A stretch of DNA of 64,000 nt from Thermoactinomycetaceae bacterium (GTDB taxonomy: Bacteria; Bacillota; Bacilli; Thermoactinomycetales; Thermoactinomycetaceae): contig JANWIG010000047.1 in NCBI GenBank assembly GCA_025449975.1, forward strand, positions 22,083 through 86,082, read 5' to 3'. The notes beneath the pieces were generated by a model, which was not told the DNA's origin, searched no databases, and saw only the letters and a program-made list of their open reading frames with translations. Positions within the stretch are counted from its first letter, which is position 1; the number at the start of each line of letters is the position of its first letter. Positions 51,068 through 60,192 of the stretch are shown here, in pieces. The position numbers were made by a program, and so were the translations under genes.

Positions 51068-51919
51068 TTACTCCTTTCCACAACAAAGAATATTATCGAT
51101 TAAGCGGGTTTGACCAAACCGGACGGCTACGGCAACAATGATTTGTTGGTTGGTCAATTTTTGAATCGGCTGCAACGACGGATAGGTTAATACCTCTACA
51201 TAGTCGATTCGAGCCAATGGCTGTGTCGAGATTTGTTGATAGACAAAGTCACGAACTTCTTCTGCCGTCGACCATCTTCCTGTCGTCAAACCATCCTTTG
51301 CGGCCAACAGTGACTTTGATAATATTAAGGCTTGCTGACGTTCTTCTTTCGTGAGGTAAACGTTCCGAGAACTCATCGCCAATCCATCCGGTTCACGGAC
51401 GGTCTCACAAGGAACAATGGTGATTGGGAAGTTGAGATCATGAACCATTTGCTGGATGACGGCAACTTGTTGCGCATCTTTGAGCCCAAAATAAGCGCGA
51501 TCCGGCATGACCATATGAAATAGCTTCGTAACGACAGTGGCTACACCTGTAAAATGCCCCGGTCGCGACGCGCCGCATAACCGTTCACTCACTTGGGTCA
51601 CAGAAACTTCTGTTAAGTTGGGAGTCGGGTACATCTCTTCGGCACTGGGATGAAACAAAATGTCTACTCCCGCCTGCTCCGCTAATGCCGAGTCTCTTTT
51701 AAAATCACGTGGATATCTATCTAAATCCTCATTAGGACCAAATTGCAATGGATTTACAAAAATCGACATGACCACAATATCACATTCTTGGCGAGCTCGT
51801 CTAATCAGACTGAGATGCCCTTCATGTAGGTAACCCATGGTGGGTACAAAACCAATTATTTTATTACGCAATGGTTTTAATTCTTTAGACAACGCTTGGA
51901 TTGTTTCGACGATGATCAT
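51068..51919 (-). CDS. panC: Pantothenate synthetase
   Basis: It condenses pantoate and beta-alanine using ATP. The 283-residue nucleotidyltransferase-fold enzyme has [18 protein letters not shown] (HIGH-type motif), [45 protein letters not shown] and AMSSRNVYL (KMSKS-like). The start is set at ATG 51919 (MIIVETIQ), matching the family. The gene overlaps panB by 35 bp, an unusually long overlap. Confidence 0.95.
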   Translation of the reverse strand: MIIVETIQALSKELKPLRNKIIGFVPTMGYLHEGHLSLIRRARQECDIVVMSIFVNPLQFGPNEDLDRYPRDFKRDSALAEQAGVDILFHPSAEEMYPTPNLTEVSVTQVSERLCGASRPGHFTGVATVVTKLFHMVMPDRAYFGLKDAQQVAVIQQMVHDLNFPITIVPCETVREPDGLAMSSRNVYLTKEERQQALILSKSLLAAKDGLTTGRWSTAEEVRDFVYQQISTQPLARIDYVEVLTYPSLQPIQKLTNQQIIVAVAVRFGQTRLIDNILCCGKE

Positions 51920-52778
51920 ACTCCTGTTCCTCTCTTGCTCCATATAAAGTCGCCAAGGTTTCTTGGGATAAATGTGTCACATGTTTTTCTTCAGGGAAGC
52001 GACGTTCCTTTACCTCTGTTACATACTCGGCAATCGCTTGTTGCATGATTTGACCGACTTGCGCATAGGTTTTGGCAAAAGATGGTGACCAATCACTGCC
52101 AATTTGCAGGAGATCATGGAAGACCAGTACTTGTCCATCACAAAACCTTCCTGCCCCTATTCCAATGGTAGGAATCGCTAAAGATTCGCTAATCAGCCGT
52201 GCTAACTCCTCAGGCACACATTCCAATACCAATGCACAAGCGCCTGCTTCTTCAAGAAGTTTGGCTTCGGCCAGCAATTTTTCAGCTCCGGATACATCTT
52301 TTCCTTGGATTAGATAGCCGCCCAATTGATTGACTGATTGCGGTGTGAGTCCCAGATGGGAGACAACGGGAATCCCCGCAGCGGTTAAAGCCCTTACATT
52401 TTCTACGATCTCCGTTCCACCTTCCAGTTTGACAGCATAAGCACCAGCTTCTTGCATCAGTCTAGCTGCGGATCGCAGAACTTCATCCTTGGAAAAGTGT
52501 GCTGTGGCAAAAGGTAAGTCGGCTACTACCATCGCATATTTAGCCCCACGAGTGACTGCTTTCGTATGATGAACCATATCATCTAAAGTGACGGGAATCG
52601 TTGAGTCATAGCCGAGCACAACCATTCCTAAAGAATCACCGACTAAAATCATGTCCGCTCCTGCTTGTTCGGCAAGTTTGGCAGAAGGATAGTCATAGGC
52701 GGTGATCATCGCAATCGGCTCTTTTTGCTTTTTTTGCCGTTGCAAAGTACGTGTGGTTACTTTTCTTCTTTTTTTCAT
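51885..52778 (-). CDS. panB: 3-methyl-2-oxobutanoate hydroxymethyltransferase
   Basis: This first committed enzyme of pantothenate synthesis adds a hydroxymethyl group from methylene-THF. The 297-residue TIM-barrel protein has [73 protein letters not shown] and [20 protein letters not shown]. It is first in panBCD. The start follows the AGGGGACCCTCAG leader region. Confidence 0.96.
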   Translation of the reverse strand: MKKRRKVTTRTLQRQKKQKEPIAMITAYDYPSAKLAEQAGADMILVGDSLGMVVLGYDSTIPVTLDDMVHHTKAVTRGAKYAMVVADLPFATAHFSKDEVLRSAARLMQEAGAYAVKLEGGTEIVENVRALTAAGIPVVSHLGLTPQSVNQLGGYLIQGKDVSGAEKLLAEAKLLEEAGACALVLECVPEELARLISESLAIPTIGIGAGRFCDGQVLVFHDLLQIGSDWSPSFAKTYAQVGQIMQQAIAEYVTEVKERRFPEEKHVTHLSQETLATLYGAREEQEYDHRRNNPSVV

Positions 52779-52961
52779 CTGAGGGTCCCCTTTCTATTGG
52801 GAGCACCCTGGGAAAGAGGAAAAACAATGTCTTCTGTCTCCGTCCCAAAGGCTCGAAGCAGTTGATAAATGAAATAGAAAGAAAAAGAAGTAAGTGTAGC
52901 TCTCAGAGAGATGCCACCTTACCTCCTTTTTAGATTACAAGAAAACATATAGTTAATGCAA
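52779..52961 (-). promoter_or_regulatory. panBCD promoter and ~146-nt leader
   Basis: On the minus strand TTGCAT-18-TAATCT (52932-52961) would start a leader of about 146 nt. Almost at once AAAGGAGG is followed by the minimal ORF GTG GCA TCT CTC TGA, then a CTCTC/GAGAG hairpin. I do not recognise a riboswitch. A leader-peptide or unknown RNA element is possible. Confidence 0.45.
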
Positions 52962-53019
52962 CATTTTTATTTAATTGGAAGGTAGCAACTCGGCTAAACC
53001 AACTTGCTGTGGGAAAATT

Positions 53020-54000
53020 TTATTTTAATGAAATATCCGCTGTAAGGACCGGAACCCATCCGCGATCTGTCTGGAGAATCAGCGCTCCTTGGGAATTTAA
53101 TCCTTCGGCTATTCCTTGGATGGTTCCTTGGAATGTACGAGCGATCACCTGCTTGCCTTTGATCTGTGATTCGTCTTCCCATTGCTTTTTTATTTTTCCA
53201 AATCCAGATGCTAAGTATTGCTCATAAACTTTTTCCAGTTCCTCCAAGATCGCAGCGATCAGGGTAGCGCGATGAAAGGTTTGACCGGCTTCGATCGCTA
53301 AGGAAGTGGCGATGGAGCGGAGCTCTTCAGGAAATTTTTCGACCGGGGTATTTACATTGACCCCGATTCCAAAGATCACATAGTGAATCCGGTCTTGTTC
53401 TCCGCGAAGCTCCGTTAAAATCCCACATATTTTTTTCCCATTGATCATGAGATCGTTGGGCCATTTGATCTGGATGGGTAGCCCTGTGACACGTTCGATT
53501 CCTTGTTTAATCCCGAGAGAAGCTAAGATGGTGAGATGAGATGCTTCTGTCAGCGGAATGGGAGGACGTAGGATTAAGCTCATCCAAATTCCTGTTCGGG
53601 GTGGGGAGTGCCATGGACGACCGAGCCGTCCTTTCCCTTCCGTTTGCTGTTCAGCGACAAAAAGGGCTCCTTCCGGCGCTCCTTCACGTGCCCATTGATG
53701 TGCGTGTTGTTGGGTTGAGATGACTTCTTCTTTATAGCGAATGTCTTGCCCCAGTTTGTTGCTCTGTAGGTGAAGGTTGATTTCTTCCGGTGCCACCCGA
53801 TCAGGTCGATACATTAAACGATAACCATTGCGTGGTCTGGCTTCGATTTCATAACCTTGTTGACGCAATTCTTCCATATGCTTCCAGATTGCCGCTCGAC
53901 TACAGCCAAGCTGGCGACTGATTTCTTCTCCAGAGACAAACTTTGGCTGATATTCCACCAGCAGCGAGAGTAGACGATCACGAATGGTTCGTTGTCTCAA
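53020..54000 (-). CDS. birA: Biotin-[acetyl-CoA-carboxylase] ligase / biotin repressor
   Basis: The bifunctional protein attaches biotin to carboxylases and represses biotin genes. The 326 residues include an N-terminal winged helix (FVSGEEISRQLGCSRAAIWKHMEELRQQGYEI), the biotinyl-AMP motif EQQTEGKGRLGRPWHSP, KWPNDLMINGKKICGIL and a C-terminal SH3-like domain (GIAEGLNSQGALILQTDRG). TTG at 54000 follows AAGGATG. It overlaps cca by 23 bp, as in other Bacillales. Confidence 0.95.
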   Translation of the reverse strand: MRQRTIRDRLLSLLVEYQPKFVSGEEISRQLGCSRAAIWKHMEELRQQGYEIEARPRNGYRLMYRPDRVAPEEINLHLQSNKLGQDIRYKEEVISTQQHAHQWAREGAPEGALFVAEQQTEGKGRLGRPWHSPPRTGIWMSLILRPPIPLTEASHLTILASLGIKQGIERVTGLPIQIKWPNDLMINGKKICGILTELRGEQDRIHYVIFGIGVNVNTPVEKFPEELRSIATSLAIEAGQTFHRATLIAAILEELEKVYEQYLASGFGKIKKQWEDESQIKGKQVIARTFQGTIQGIAEGLNSQGALILQTDRGWVPVLTADISLK

Positions 54001-55204
54001 TTTTACATCCTTCCTTTAATAGTTGTTCTTTGTGATTGGGTAAGATTCCTAAGGCAACTTGTTCCAATAGGTCATTTAGTTTTTGCTTCACCCATGCTCC
54101 TCCCGGACGTTGGATCGCTTGGATGAGATCACGGCCATTGACTGCCAGATCCGATAACTGTTTGACAGGCATTTCGTTCCACCATTTGGAGAAGTGATCG
54201 ATTTTCTGCTGCGTTGGTTCGGTTTCGATGAGTCCTCGGAGTTGGATGGCCCGCAAGCTATTTTCGATACCATATTTTAATAGCCATTTCTTTCCGTCTG
54301 TTTCGGTGGTTGGGATCGGCTGGTAGCAGGCCAATTGATAACAGGCAGTGATTTGTTTTTTATCTTGACTAGATAGACGAAGTTGCGATAGATAGTTGGA
54401 TAGTTTTTCTGTTTTTCCAATACATAGGTATAAGAAGTAGGCCCAGCTTAGGATGCGATCTTGAATCGGGTCTAGTTTCTTTAGTTCGTTTTCCGAGATG
54501 GTTCGCCGTTTCCACTTAGCAAATGGCGGGAGGTAGGAAAAAAGATCGCAGGTGCTAAGTAGTGCGATTCCTTGGGATGTTGCTGGGCTCAGCCAGATTT
54601 TTTCCAGTTCGGCGATCACTCTTTCGACGGACAGGTGAATGCATTTTTCTTTTAGTTGACAGATGCTTTCTCTGGCTTCTTTGGTTAGTGAGAATTGGAG
54701 TTGCGAGAGAAAGCGAGCAGCTCGAATCATTCGCAAAGGATCTTCGGTAAACCGATCCTTGGGATTTCCTACCGTTCGAATTCGTTTTTGCCGCAGGTCT
54801 TGTAGTCCGCCGTGGTAGTCGTATAGTTTTCCACGGAGGTCTAGGGCCATGGCGTTGATGGTGAAGTCCCGTCGCGCTAGGTCTTCTTTGAGGGAAGAGA
54901 CGAATTCCACTTGGTTTGGGTGCCGATGGTCTTGGTAGTCGGATTCGATGCGAAAGGTGGTGACTTCGATCGGGATTCCCTGAATGATGACGGTGACTGT
55001 TCCATGTTTGATGCCGGTTGGGATGGTTCGTGCGAAGAGTTGTTGTACGTTGGTTGGGTGAGCGTTGGTCGCGATGTCGTAGTCTTGTGGTTGCCGATGA
55101 AGAAGTTGGTCGCGAACGCATCCTCCGACAAGGTAGGCTTCGTAGCCAGTTTGTTCGAGGGTGAGTAGGATTTGTTCTGCTGCTTTTCTTTTAGGGTCGA
55201 TCAT
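53978..55204 (-). CDS. cca: CCA-adding tRNA nucleotidyltransferase
   Basis: It builds or repairs the tRNA 3' CCA. The 408-residue class II enzyme has motif A GGCVRDQLLHRQPQDYDIATNAHP, RRDFTINAMALD (template region) and EDPLRMIRAARFLSQL, with a helical C-terminal body. The start is ATG 55204. GTG 55207 is only two bases after GGAG. The GGAG and the 28 bp around it are the end of an IS remnant, so the native translation start was replaced. Confidence 0.93.
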   Translation of the reverse strand: MIDPKRKAAEQILLTLEQTGYEAYLVGGCVRDQLLHRQPQDYDIATNAHPTNVQQLFARTIPTGIKHGTVTVIIQGIPIEVTTFRIESDYQDHRHPNQVEFVSSLKEDLARRDFTINAMALDLRGKLYDYHGGLQDLRQKRIRTVGNPKDRFTEDPLRMIRAARFLSQLQFSLTKEARESICQLKEKCIHLSVERVIAELEKIWLSPATSQGIALLSTCDLFSYLPPFAKWKRRTISENELKKLDPIQDRILSWAYFLYLCIGKTEKLSNYLSQLRLSSQDKKQITACYQLACYQPIPTTETDGKKWLLKYGIENSLRAIQLRGLIETEPTQQKIDHFSKWWNEMPVKQLSDLAVNGRDLIQAIQRPGGAWVKQKLNDLLEQVALGILPNHKEQLLKEGCKIETTNHS

Positions 55205-55206
55205 CA

Positions 55207-55400
55207 CTTCTCCGTTACGAAAAACTTATAAAACTCGATCAGAGTTTCTGTTTTCTTCCTGATTCATCGTGTCCTGCCTCGCCACTTATACGTTATTACT
55301 GTTTGATGTAACACTCCACAGGCGTAATTTTCCGTGTAACTCACGGTACCGATTCGCATCAACTTGTGGATGACTAGGATCCTAATTTTGTTTGGTTTAT
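55207..55400 (-). ncRNA. Possible reRNA-like scaffold / right end of a TnpB element upstream of cca
   Basis: Conserved noncoding tail, strand minus. It has CGGTACCGTGAGTTACACGG, CCTGTGGAGTGTT, AAGTGGCGAGGCAGGACACG and GGAAGAAAAC, then the hairpin GAAACTC-TGATC-GAGTTTT. The same blocks occur in the 46.9-kb remnant although the adjacent tnpB reading frames are broken. IS605-family right ends encode the guide-RNA scaffold for TnpB; the guide here would be the cca leader. Transcription is not shown. Confidence 0.45.
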
Positions 55401-56060
55401 CGATGCGTTTGATCTCTATCTATCCTTAGATCACAGCTGCAATAGAACTTTCGATCAGAAAGCTTTTATCCCTGTTAGATTCTCCTATAACTCGAACAAG
55501 TTTTACTGGATGTCTCGAAGCAGTCCGCAGTCACTCGTTCCATGTGACGCCACTTACACTTGTATTTTAGCTGTCGCTTAATCTCGTAGAAGTTACATTG
55601 CTGAATGCTTCTTTAAGTGTTTAATTTTAAACATCCCTTTGACATTCAAGTCTTCAATGACAATATGAGAAGGTTTGGTTTTCATGATCTCTGTTGCCAT
55701 TTTTTGAATGTGGCCCTTTGGGGTGTTGTTAATATGGCTTTTTCATTTAGCCATTCTCTTTTCGAGTTTTATAATGTTGCACGTTTTCCGGTAACGGATT
55801 CCCTCCTTATTGATCTGATACTTACGAGAAACTTTTCTTTGCAACTTTTTGAAGTGTTTCTCTAGCGTTTCATCTTGCTGGATGGATTCGTGTTTTTATA
55901 CACTTTTCCTGTACTTACTGTGGCTAATGTTTTGATTCCTAAATCGATGCCGATCACGACTTAGACCCGTTCCTACTAAGCTCTGTTCGTGAATGGAGTC
56001 GTGGCGGAACATTTGAGTCTCTAGGAGCTTGATGCTTGCAGGGATGTTTATGCTGGTCGC
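55400..56060 (-). pseudogene. tnpB: Decayed TnpB (IS200/IS605 OrfB) gene
   Basis: Reading the minus strand with frameshifts gives VVIGIDLGIKTLATVSTGKVYKN (RuvC I), NTSKSC/KLQRKVSRKYQINKEGIRYRKTCNIIKLEKR, HIQKMATEIMKTKPSHIVIEDLNVKGMFK (RuvC II Glu), then CSCDLRIDRDQ (zinc ribbon/RuvC III). Several stops and frame changes occur. It has no TnpA partner. Its reading direction continues into the noncoding tail and cca. Confidence 0.8.
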
Positions 56061-56379
56061 TACGGGGCTCGGCTGCGGGAGCGGAAAAAACTCGCTAGCG
56101 CTCTAACACGTTTTCCGCTTTTTTCCCTTCGCCGTCCCCCTCCGCTGGGTCGCGCATCAAAGCCTTTCGTCTTCAAATGTTTCTCGCCACTGGCATTCCA
56201 TTTCAACCTCTACTATGTGGTCAGCCCTTTATCCCTCTGCCCTACGAGTTTATGTTCCGACCTTTTCTGTGTGGTGAGCTTGTTTCAGATGATCTGTTTG
56301 TGATCGGAGTCGGGTGAGTTTCGAGAACCTGTGTAGTTGCAAAAGATGGATCCTGTTCATCTGCCAAAGGTTTACTATG
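56061..56379. other. Gap between the TnpB pseudogene and bshA
   Basis: About 320 bp with no gene. The stretch 56094-56180 carries AAAGGCTTTGATGCGCGACC on the minus strand, reading KGFDARPSGGGRREKSG, related to 44040-44135. It may be the left part of the IS remnant. Confidence 0.4.
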
Positions 56380-57498
56380 TTAACCTTCTACTACACGATG
56401 GTAGAGTTCTTCGTATTGTTGGGCGATTTTTTTGCCGCAGAATTTGTCTTTGACTCGCTGTAGACCATTTTCAGAGAAGGTTTGGTAGAGTTTCTGATCT
56501 TTTAGTAGGCGAATGGAGTAGTTTGCCATGGTTTCAATGTCTCCTACATCGGCTAGAAAGCCGGTTTCGCTGTGTTTGACTACTTCGGGAATTCCCCCGA
56601 TGTTGGAGCCGACGGTTGGGATGCCACAGGCCATTGCTTCGAGTGCGACGAGGCCGAAGCTTTCTTTGGCTGATGGCAGGAGGAGGAGGTCGGCTAGGGA
56701 GATGAGTTGGGCTACTTCTTCTTGTTTTCCGAGAAAGATGACTTTGGAGGTAAGCCCGAGTTCTCCTACCAATGCATTTACTTTCGGCCATTCTACTCCT
56801 TCTCCTACCAGTATGAGGCGTGATGGGATCTGACGTTGTACACGGTCAAAGATGTGAATCACATCTTCTGGACGTTTCACTGCTCGAAAGTTGGAGATAT
56901 GTAAGAGAATTTTTTCATCCGGTTGAGCGTACATCGGGCGGATGTGTGAAACATCTCGTGGATAAAATTGTCGCCAGTCGATAAAGTTGTAAATTCGCTC
57001 AATCTCTTTGTCGACACAGAGCATGTCTTTGGTTTGTTTCACCAAGCTATCTGATACCGCAGTGACAGCATCGCTTTTGTTGACTCCAAAGCAGATAATA
57101 TCTTTCAGCGTGGGATCTTCTCCCAAGACGGTAATATCTGTTCCATGTAAAGTAGTTACTACTTTCAGATGATCACCGACCATTTGTTTGGCGAGGATGG
57201 CGGCGACGGCGTGTGGGATTGCATAATGAACATGCAATAAGTCCAAACGATGAACTTTGGCGACTTGAGCCATCCGGTTGGCTAATGCCAAGTCATACGG
57301 TGGATATTTAAATACAGCATAACGATTGGCTTCCACCCCATGATACCAAATATTTTGATGAAAGTGGCCTAGACGGAAAGGCATATCGTAAGTAATAAAG
57401 TGAATCTCATGTCCAATTTCTGCGAGAAGTTTCCCTAATTCGGTTGCTACGACTCCTGATCCTCCAAGTGAAGGATAGCAGGTTATTCCGATTCGCAC
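56380..57498 (-). CDS. bshA: N-acetyl-alpha-D-glucosaminyl L-malate synthase
   Basis: This first enzyme of bacillithiol synthesis links GlcNAc to L-malate. The 372-residue GT4 glycosyltransferase opens with GITCYPSLGGSGVVATELGKLLA, has HVHYAIPHAVAAILAKQM, TTLHGTDITVLGEDP and NFRAVKRPEDVI, then the donor-site SAKESFGLVALEAMACGIPTVGSNIGGIPEVV. It is 20 bp downstream of bshB1. Confidence 0.95.
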   Translation of the reverse strand: MRIGITCYPSLGGSGVVATELGKLLAEIGHEIHFITYDMPFRLGHFHQNIWYHGVEANRYAVFKYPPYDLALANRMAQVAKVHRLDLLHVHYAIPHAVAAILAKQMVGDHLKVVTTLHGTDITVLGEDPTLKDIICFGVNKSDAVTAVSDSLVKQTKDMLCVDKEIERIYNFIDWRQFYPRDVSHIRPMYAQPDEKILLHISNFRAVKRPEDVIHIFDRVQRQIPSRLILVGEGVEWPKVNALVGELGLTSKVIFLGKQEEVAQLISLADLLLLPSAKESFGLVALEAMACGIPTVGSNIGGIPEVVKHSETGFLADVGDIETMANYSIRLLKDQKLYQTFSENGLQRVKDKFCGKKIAQQYEELYHRVVEG

Positions 57499-57517
57499 AG
57501 TCTCACCACTTTCTTTT

Positions 57518-58225
57518 CTACTGAGAGATTAATAGATTTTTAAGCACGGGCTGCGGACTTACTAAACCTTCTCCATAACGCGCCCTGATCTGGTATCCCC
57601 AGATCGAGTCACGTCCTTCAATCATCGCTTGATAGGCGGGCTGGTTTAAAGGAGTCTCTACTTCTCCTTCGCTTCTGGCAAATTGGCTAGCATAAGCGGC
57701 CAGTGCTGCTTGTTTTCGATGATAGACGTCACTTATATCCACGATGATATCGGCTTTGGCAATATCATTAATAAAATAATAGTAGAAGTAGGGAACGCGA
57801 TACGCCGGTTCATTGCCTGGGGTCTGTTTTTTGCGAATTGCCGCATCAAATACCGCTTCTTTTGCCATTTGGCTACAAGCGACATGATCGGGATGGCGAT
57901 CTTCAAAGTAAGGAGCGAGGACCACTTGCGGTCGGTATTGGCGAATCACTTGGGTCATTTTTAAAATTTGTTCGGAAGATCTGTTTAGACCGCGATCAGG
58001 AAATCCGAGGTTGATCAGCTCGGAAACGCCTAAAATCTCGGCTGCAGCTTTCGCTTCTTCTCGTCTTCGTTCCACCGTTCCGTTGGATGATAGCTCTGCT
58101 TCTGTCAGATGGCAGAGAGCGGTGCGAAAGCCGGCAAGGTGATGTTTGGCTAAAATGCCGCCTACTCCGATCTCCGCATCATCGGGATGCGCAGCAAAAA
58201 CAAGAAGATCGACTGATTGAGTCAT
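57518..58225 (-). CDS. bshB1: Bacillithiol GlcNAc-malate deacetylase
   Basis: This zinc-dependent LmbE-like deacetylase is the second step of bacillithiol synthesis. The 235-residue protein has AHPDDAEIGVGGILAKH (zinc ligands), ELSSNGTVERRREEAKAAAEILG, FPDRGLNRS and FEDRHPDHVACSQM. It is in an operon with bshA. In B. subtilis mgsA precedes it; here a D-cysteine desulfhydrase-type gene takes that place. Confidence 0.94.
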   Translation of the reverse strand: MTQSVDLLVFAAHPDDAEIGVGGILAKHHLAGFRTALCHLTEAELSSNGTVERRREEAKAAAEILGVSELINLGFPDRGLNRSSEQILKMTQVIRQYRPQVVLAPYFEDRHPDHVACSQMAKEAVFDAAIRKKQTPGNEPAYRVPYFYYYFINDIAKADIIVDISDVYHRKQAALAAYASQFARSEGEVETPLNQPAYQAMIEGRDSIWGYQIRARYGEGLVSPQPVLKNLLISQ

Positions 58226-58328
58226 TTCCGCATCACTCCTTTTACTGGATTTTAAGCCAATGGATGAGAAGAAGCGCTATCCAAACGCTTCTTCTATATA
58301 AATGATTTTCTATTTTACGATAGAGTAA

Positions 58329-59312
58329 CTATAACTTGAAAAAAGAGTCAACCTGTGTAAATAAGGCTGGTGTACCTCCGGTATGCCAAAAGAGTAGATG
58401 CTGGTTTTGCCGATCTTTTTTTTGGCTGACACGGTCTATCATACCTGCCAGTGCTTTTCCGGTATAAACCGGATCTGTAAAGATGCCTTCTAGCTGAGCC
58501 AAACAGCGAATCGCTTGATTGCCCTCTGGGGAAGGGACACCGTACTTCAGCCCGATGAATTGATCGAGAATAGGAATCGATTCTGGTAAAATTTCCGTCG
58601 TCTCGCCATGTTCTCGTAAAAGATCGTTGGTTAGCCGAGCTACTTCTTTGGCAGCTTCTTCTCGCTTGAGCCATACACTGACACCGATCACTTTGCTCGT
58701 TTGTTGTCTGCTCATCCGCTGACCGGCTAGGAGACCAGCCATTGTCCCGCCTGTGCCTACGGTAACATATATTTCCTGAAACGGCAAAATACCTTGTTTC
58801 TTTCGTTGCGATTCCAGTTCATACCACGCTCGGACGTAGCCATAATCCCCCACTGTCGTCGATCCACCGACAGGGATGACGAGCGGCTTTCTCCCTTGTT
58901 GTCTTGCTTCTTCTGCTTTTTCTTCCATCGCTTGAAGAAGATCAGCTGAACCATAACAACCGGTTAAAACGATTTTCGCCCCCAAGAGCTGGTCCAAAAA
59001 ACGGTTTCCTTGCAATGGTCCCAGATGTTTCCCACTAAAACATAACCATGTTTCTACTCCCAAACGATTGGCTGCTGCTGCCGTCAACCGACAATGGTTG
59101 GAACCCGGGCTGCCACCGGTAATGATGAGATCATACTGCTCTCTTTTCACTCGACCTAACAAATATTCCAATTTGCGAACCTTGTTTCCTCCAAAGGCGA
59201 GGCCCGTTAGATCATCTCGTTTGATCCAACAGGAATCGACGCCTAAGTATTGCGCAAATCGAGTGAGGGGATGAAGCGGTGTCTCTCCCAATAAAAACGC
59301 TTCTTTATACAT
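58329..59312 (-). CDS. D-cysteine desulfhydrase / ACC deaminase family PLP enzyme
   Basis: The 327-residue fold-type II PLP enzyme has the PLP lysine in LAFGGNKVRKLEYLLG, the substrate loop GGSPGSNHCRLTAAAANRLG, the phosphate loop TVGTGGTMAGLLAG and a C-terminal LFWHTGGTPALF. Substrates in the family are D-cysteine (to pyruvate, H2S, ammonia) or ACC. Position between dapB and the bacillithiol genes favours a sulfur amino acid. Its start overlaps dapB by 8 bp with only a weak GGAAAA ahead, so it is translationally coupled. Confidence 0.85.
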   Translation of the reverse strand: MYKEAFLLGETPLHPLTRFAQYLGVDSCWIKRDDLTGLAFGGNKVRKLEYLLGRVKREQYDLIITGGSPGSNHCRLTAAAANRLGVETWLCFSGKHLGPLQGNRFLDQLLGAKIVLTGCYGSADLLQAMEEKAEEARQQGRKPLVIPVGGSTTVGDYGYVRAWYELESQRKKQGILPFQEIYVTVGTGGTMAGLLAGQRMSRQQTSKVIGVSVWLKREEAAKEVARLTNDLLREHGETTEILPESIPILDQFIGLKYGVPSPEGNQAIRCLAQLEGIFTDPVYTGKALAGMIDRVSQKKDRQNQHLLFWHTGGTPALFTQVDSFFKL

Positions 59313-60105
59313 CTAAAATATTTTCCAATCCATAAACCAAGGATTTGAGCTCAACGACTTTTTCAATCGCCAATTTCACTCCAGGCATAAACGATTCGCG
59401 ATTTAAGGAATCATGTTTAATCGTCAGCAGTTGACCTGAACCGCCAAAGAGTACTTCTTGATGGGCAACGAGTCCTGGCAGGCGCACACTATGGATCCGA
59501 AATCCTTGATATTCCGCTCCCCGTGCCCCACTGAGTGTTTCTGTTTCTTCAGGATGTCCTTGCTTTGTGGGTTGACGATTGGCAGCGATCAGTTCAGCTG
59601 TTTTTACTGCCGTGCCCGAAGGAGCATCCAATTTCCGATCATGGTGTAGTTCGATAATTTCCACATGAGGTAAATATTTGGCTGCTTGTGCTGCAAACAC
59701 CATCATCAATACAGCGCCGATCGCAAAGTTTGGAGCGATAATCCCGCCCACTTGCTTGGCCCGACATAGCTCGTCCAATTCGGCAACGTCCTTTTCCGTT
59801 AGTCCCGAAGTTCCTACGACTGGACGCACGCCTTTAGCCAGTGCCAATTCCATATGTTTTTTGACTGAATGAGGGGTGGTAAAATCGACGAGTACATCGG
59901 CAGGAAACTGATCCAATGCTTCTTCCACCGAACTAACAAACGGAACATCGATTGGACCAAGCCCGACCACTTCCCCAACATCCTTGCCAGCCTCCGAACG
60001 AGAGACACCGCAAACGAGTTGGAGATGATCATGTCTCTGTAACATTTTTACGACTTCTTGTCCCATTCTTCCATTTGCTCCAGCAACAATGACACGAATA
60101 CCCAT
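59305..60105 (-). CDS. dapB: 4-hydroxy-tetrahydrodipicolinate reductase
   Basis: NAD(P)H-dependent step of lysine/diaminopimelate and dipicolinate synthesis. The 266-residue protein has IRVIVAGANGRMGQEVVKML, VDFTTPHSVKKHMELALA, VVGTSGLTEKDV, the catalytic EIIELHHDRKLDAPSGTAVKTAELI and GFRIHSVRLPGLVAHQEVLFGG. Start at ATG 60105, because AAAGGAG directly abuts the ATG at 60114. Confidence 0.95.
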   Translation of the reverse strand: MGIRVIVAGANGRMGQEVVKMLQRHDHLQLVCGVSRSEAGKDVGEVVGLGPIDVPFVSSVEEALDQFPADVLVDFTTPHSVKKHMELALAKGVRPVVGTSGLTEKDVAELDELCRAKQVGGIIAPNFAIGAVLMMVFAAQAAKYLPHVEIIELHHDRKLDAPSGTAVKTAELIAANRQPTKQGHPEETETLSGARGAEYQGFRIHSVRLPGLVAHQEVLFGGSGQLLTIKHDSLNRESFMPGVKLAIEKVVELKSLVYGLENILDV

Positions 60106-60192
60106 GAGGTTCATTCTCCTTTATTAGTCGAAATTTCTACATCATAACATACGTGTGGACAGAACCAAGTACGACGGGTGAACAGCTAGTGA

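Noticed and set aside
52779-52925. T-box or other known riboswitch upstream of panB
   Set aside because: No AGGGTGGNACCGCG box, specifier loop or terminator/antiterminator pair.
54555-55168. 188- and 85-codon ORFs within cca
   Set aside because: They are shadows of cca (Arg/Ser/Pro-rich alternative frames).
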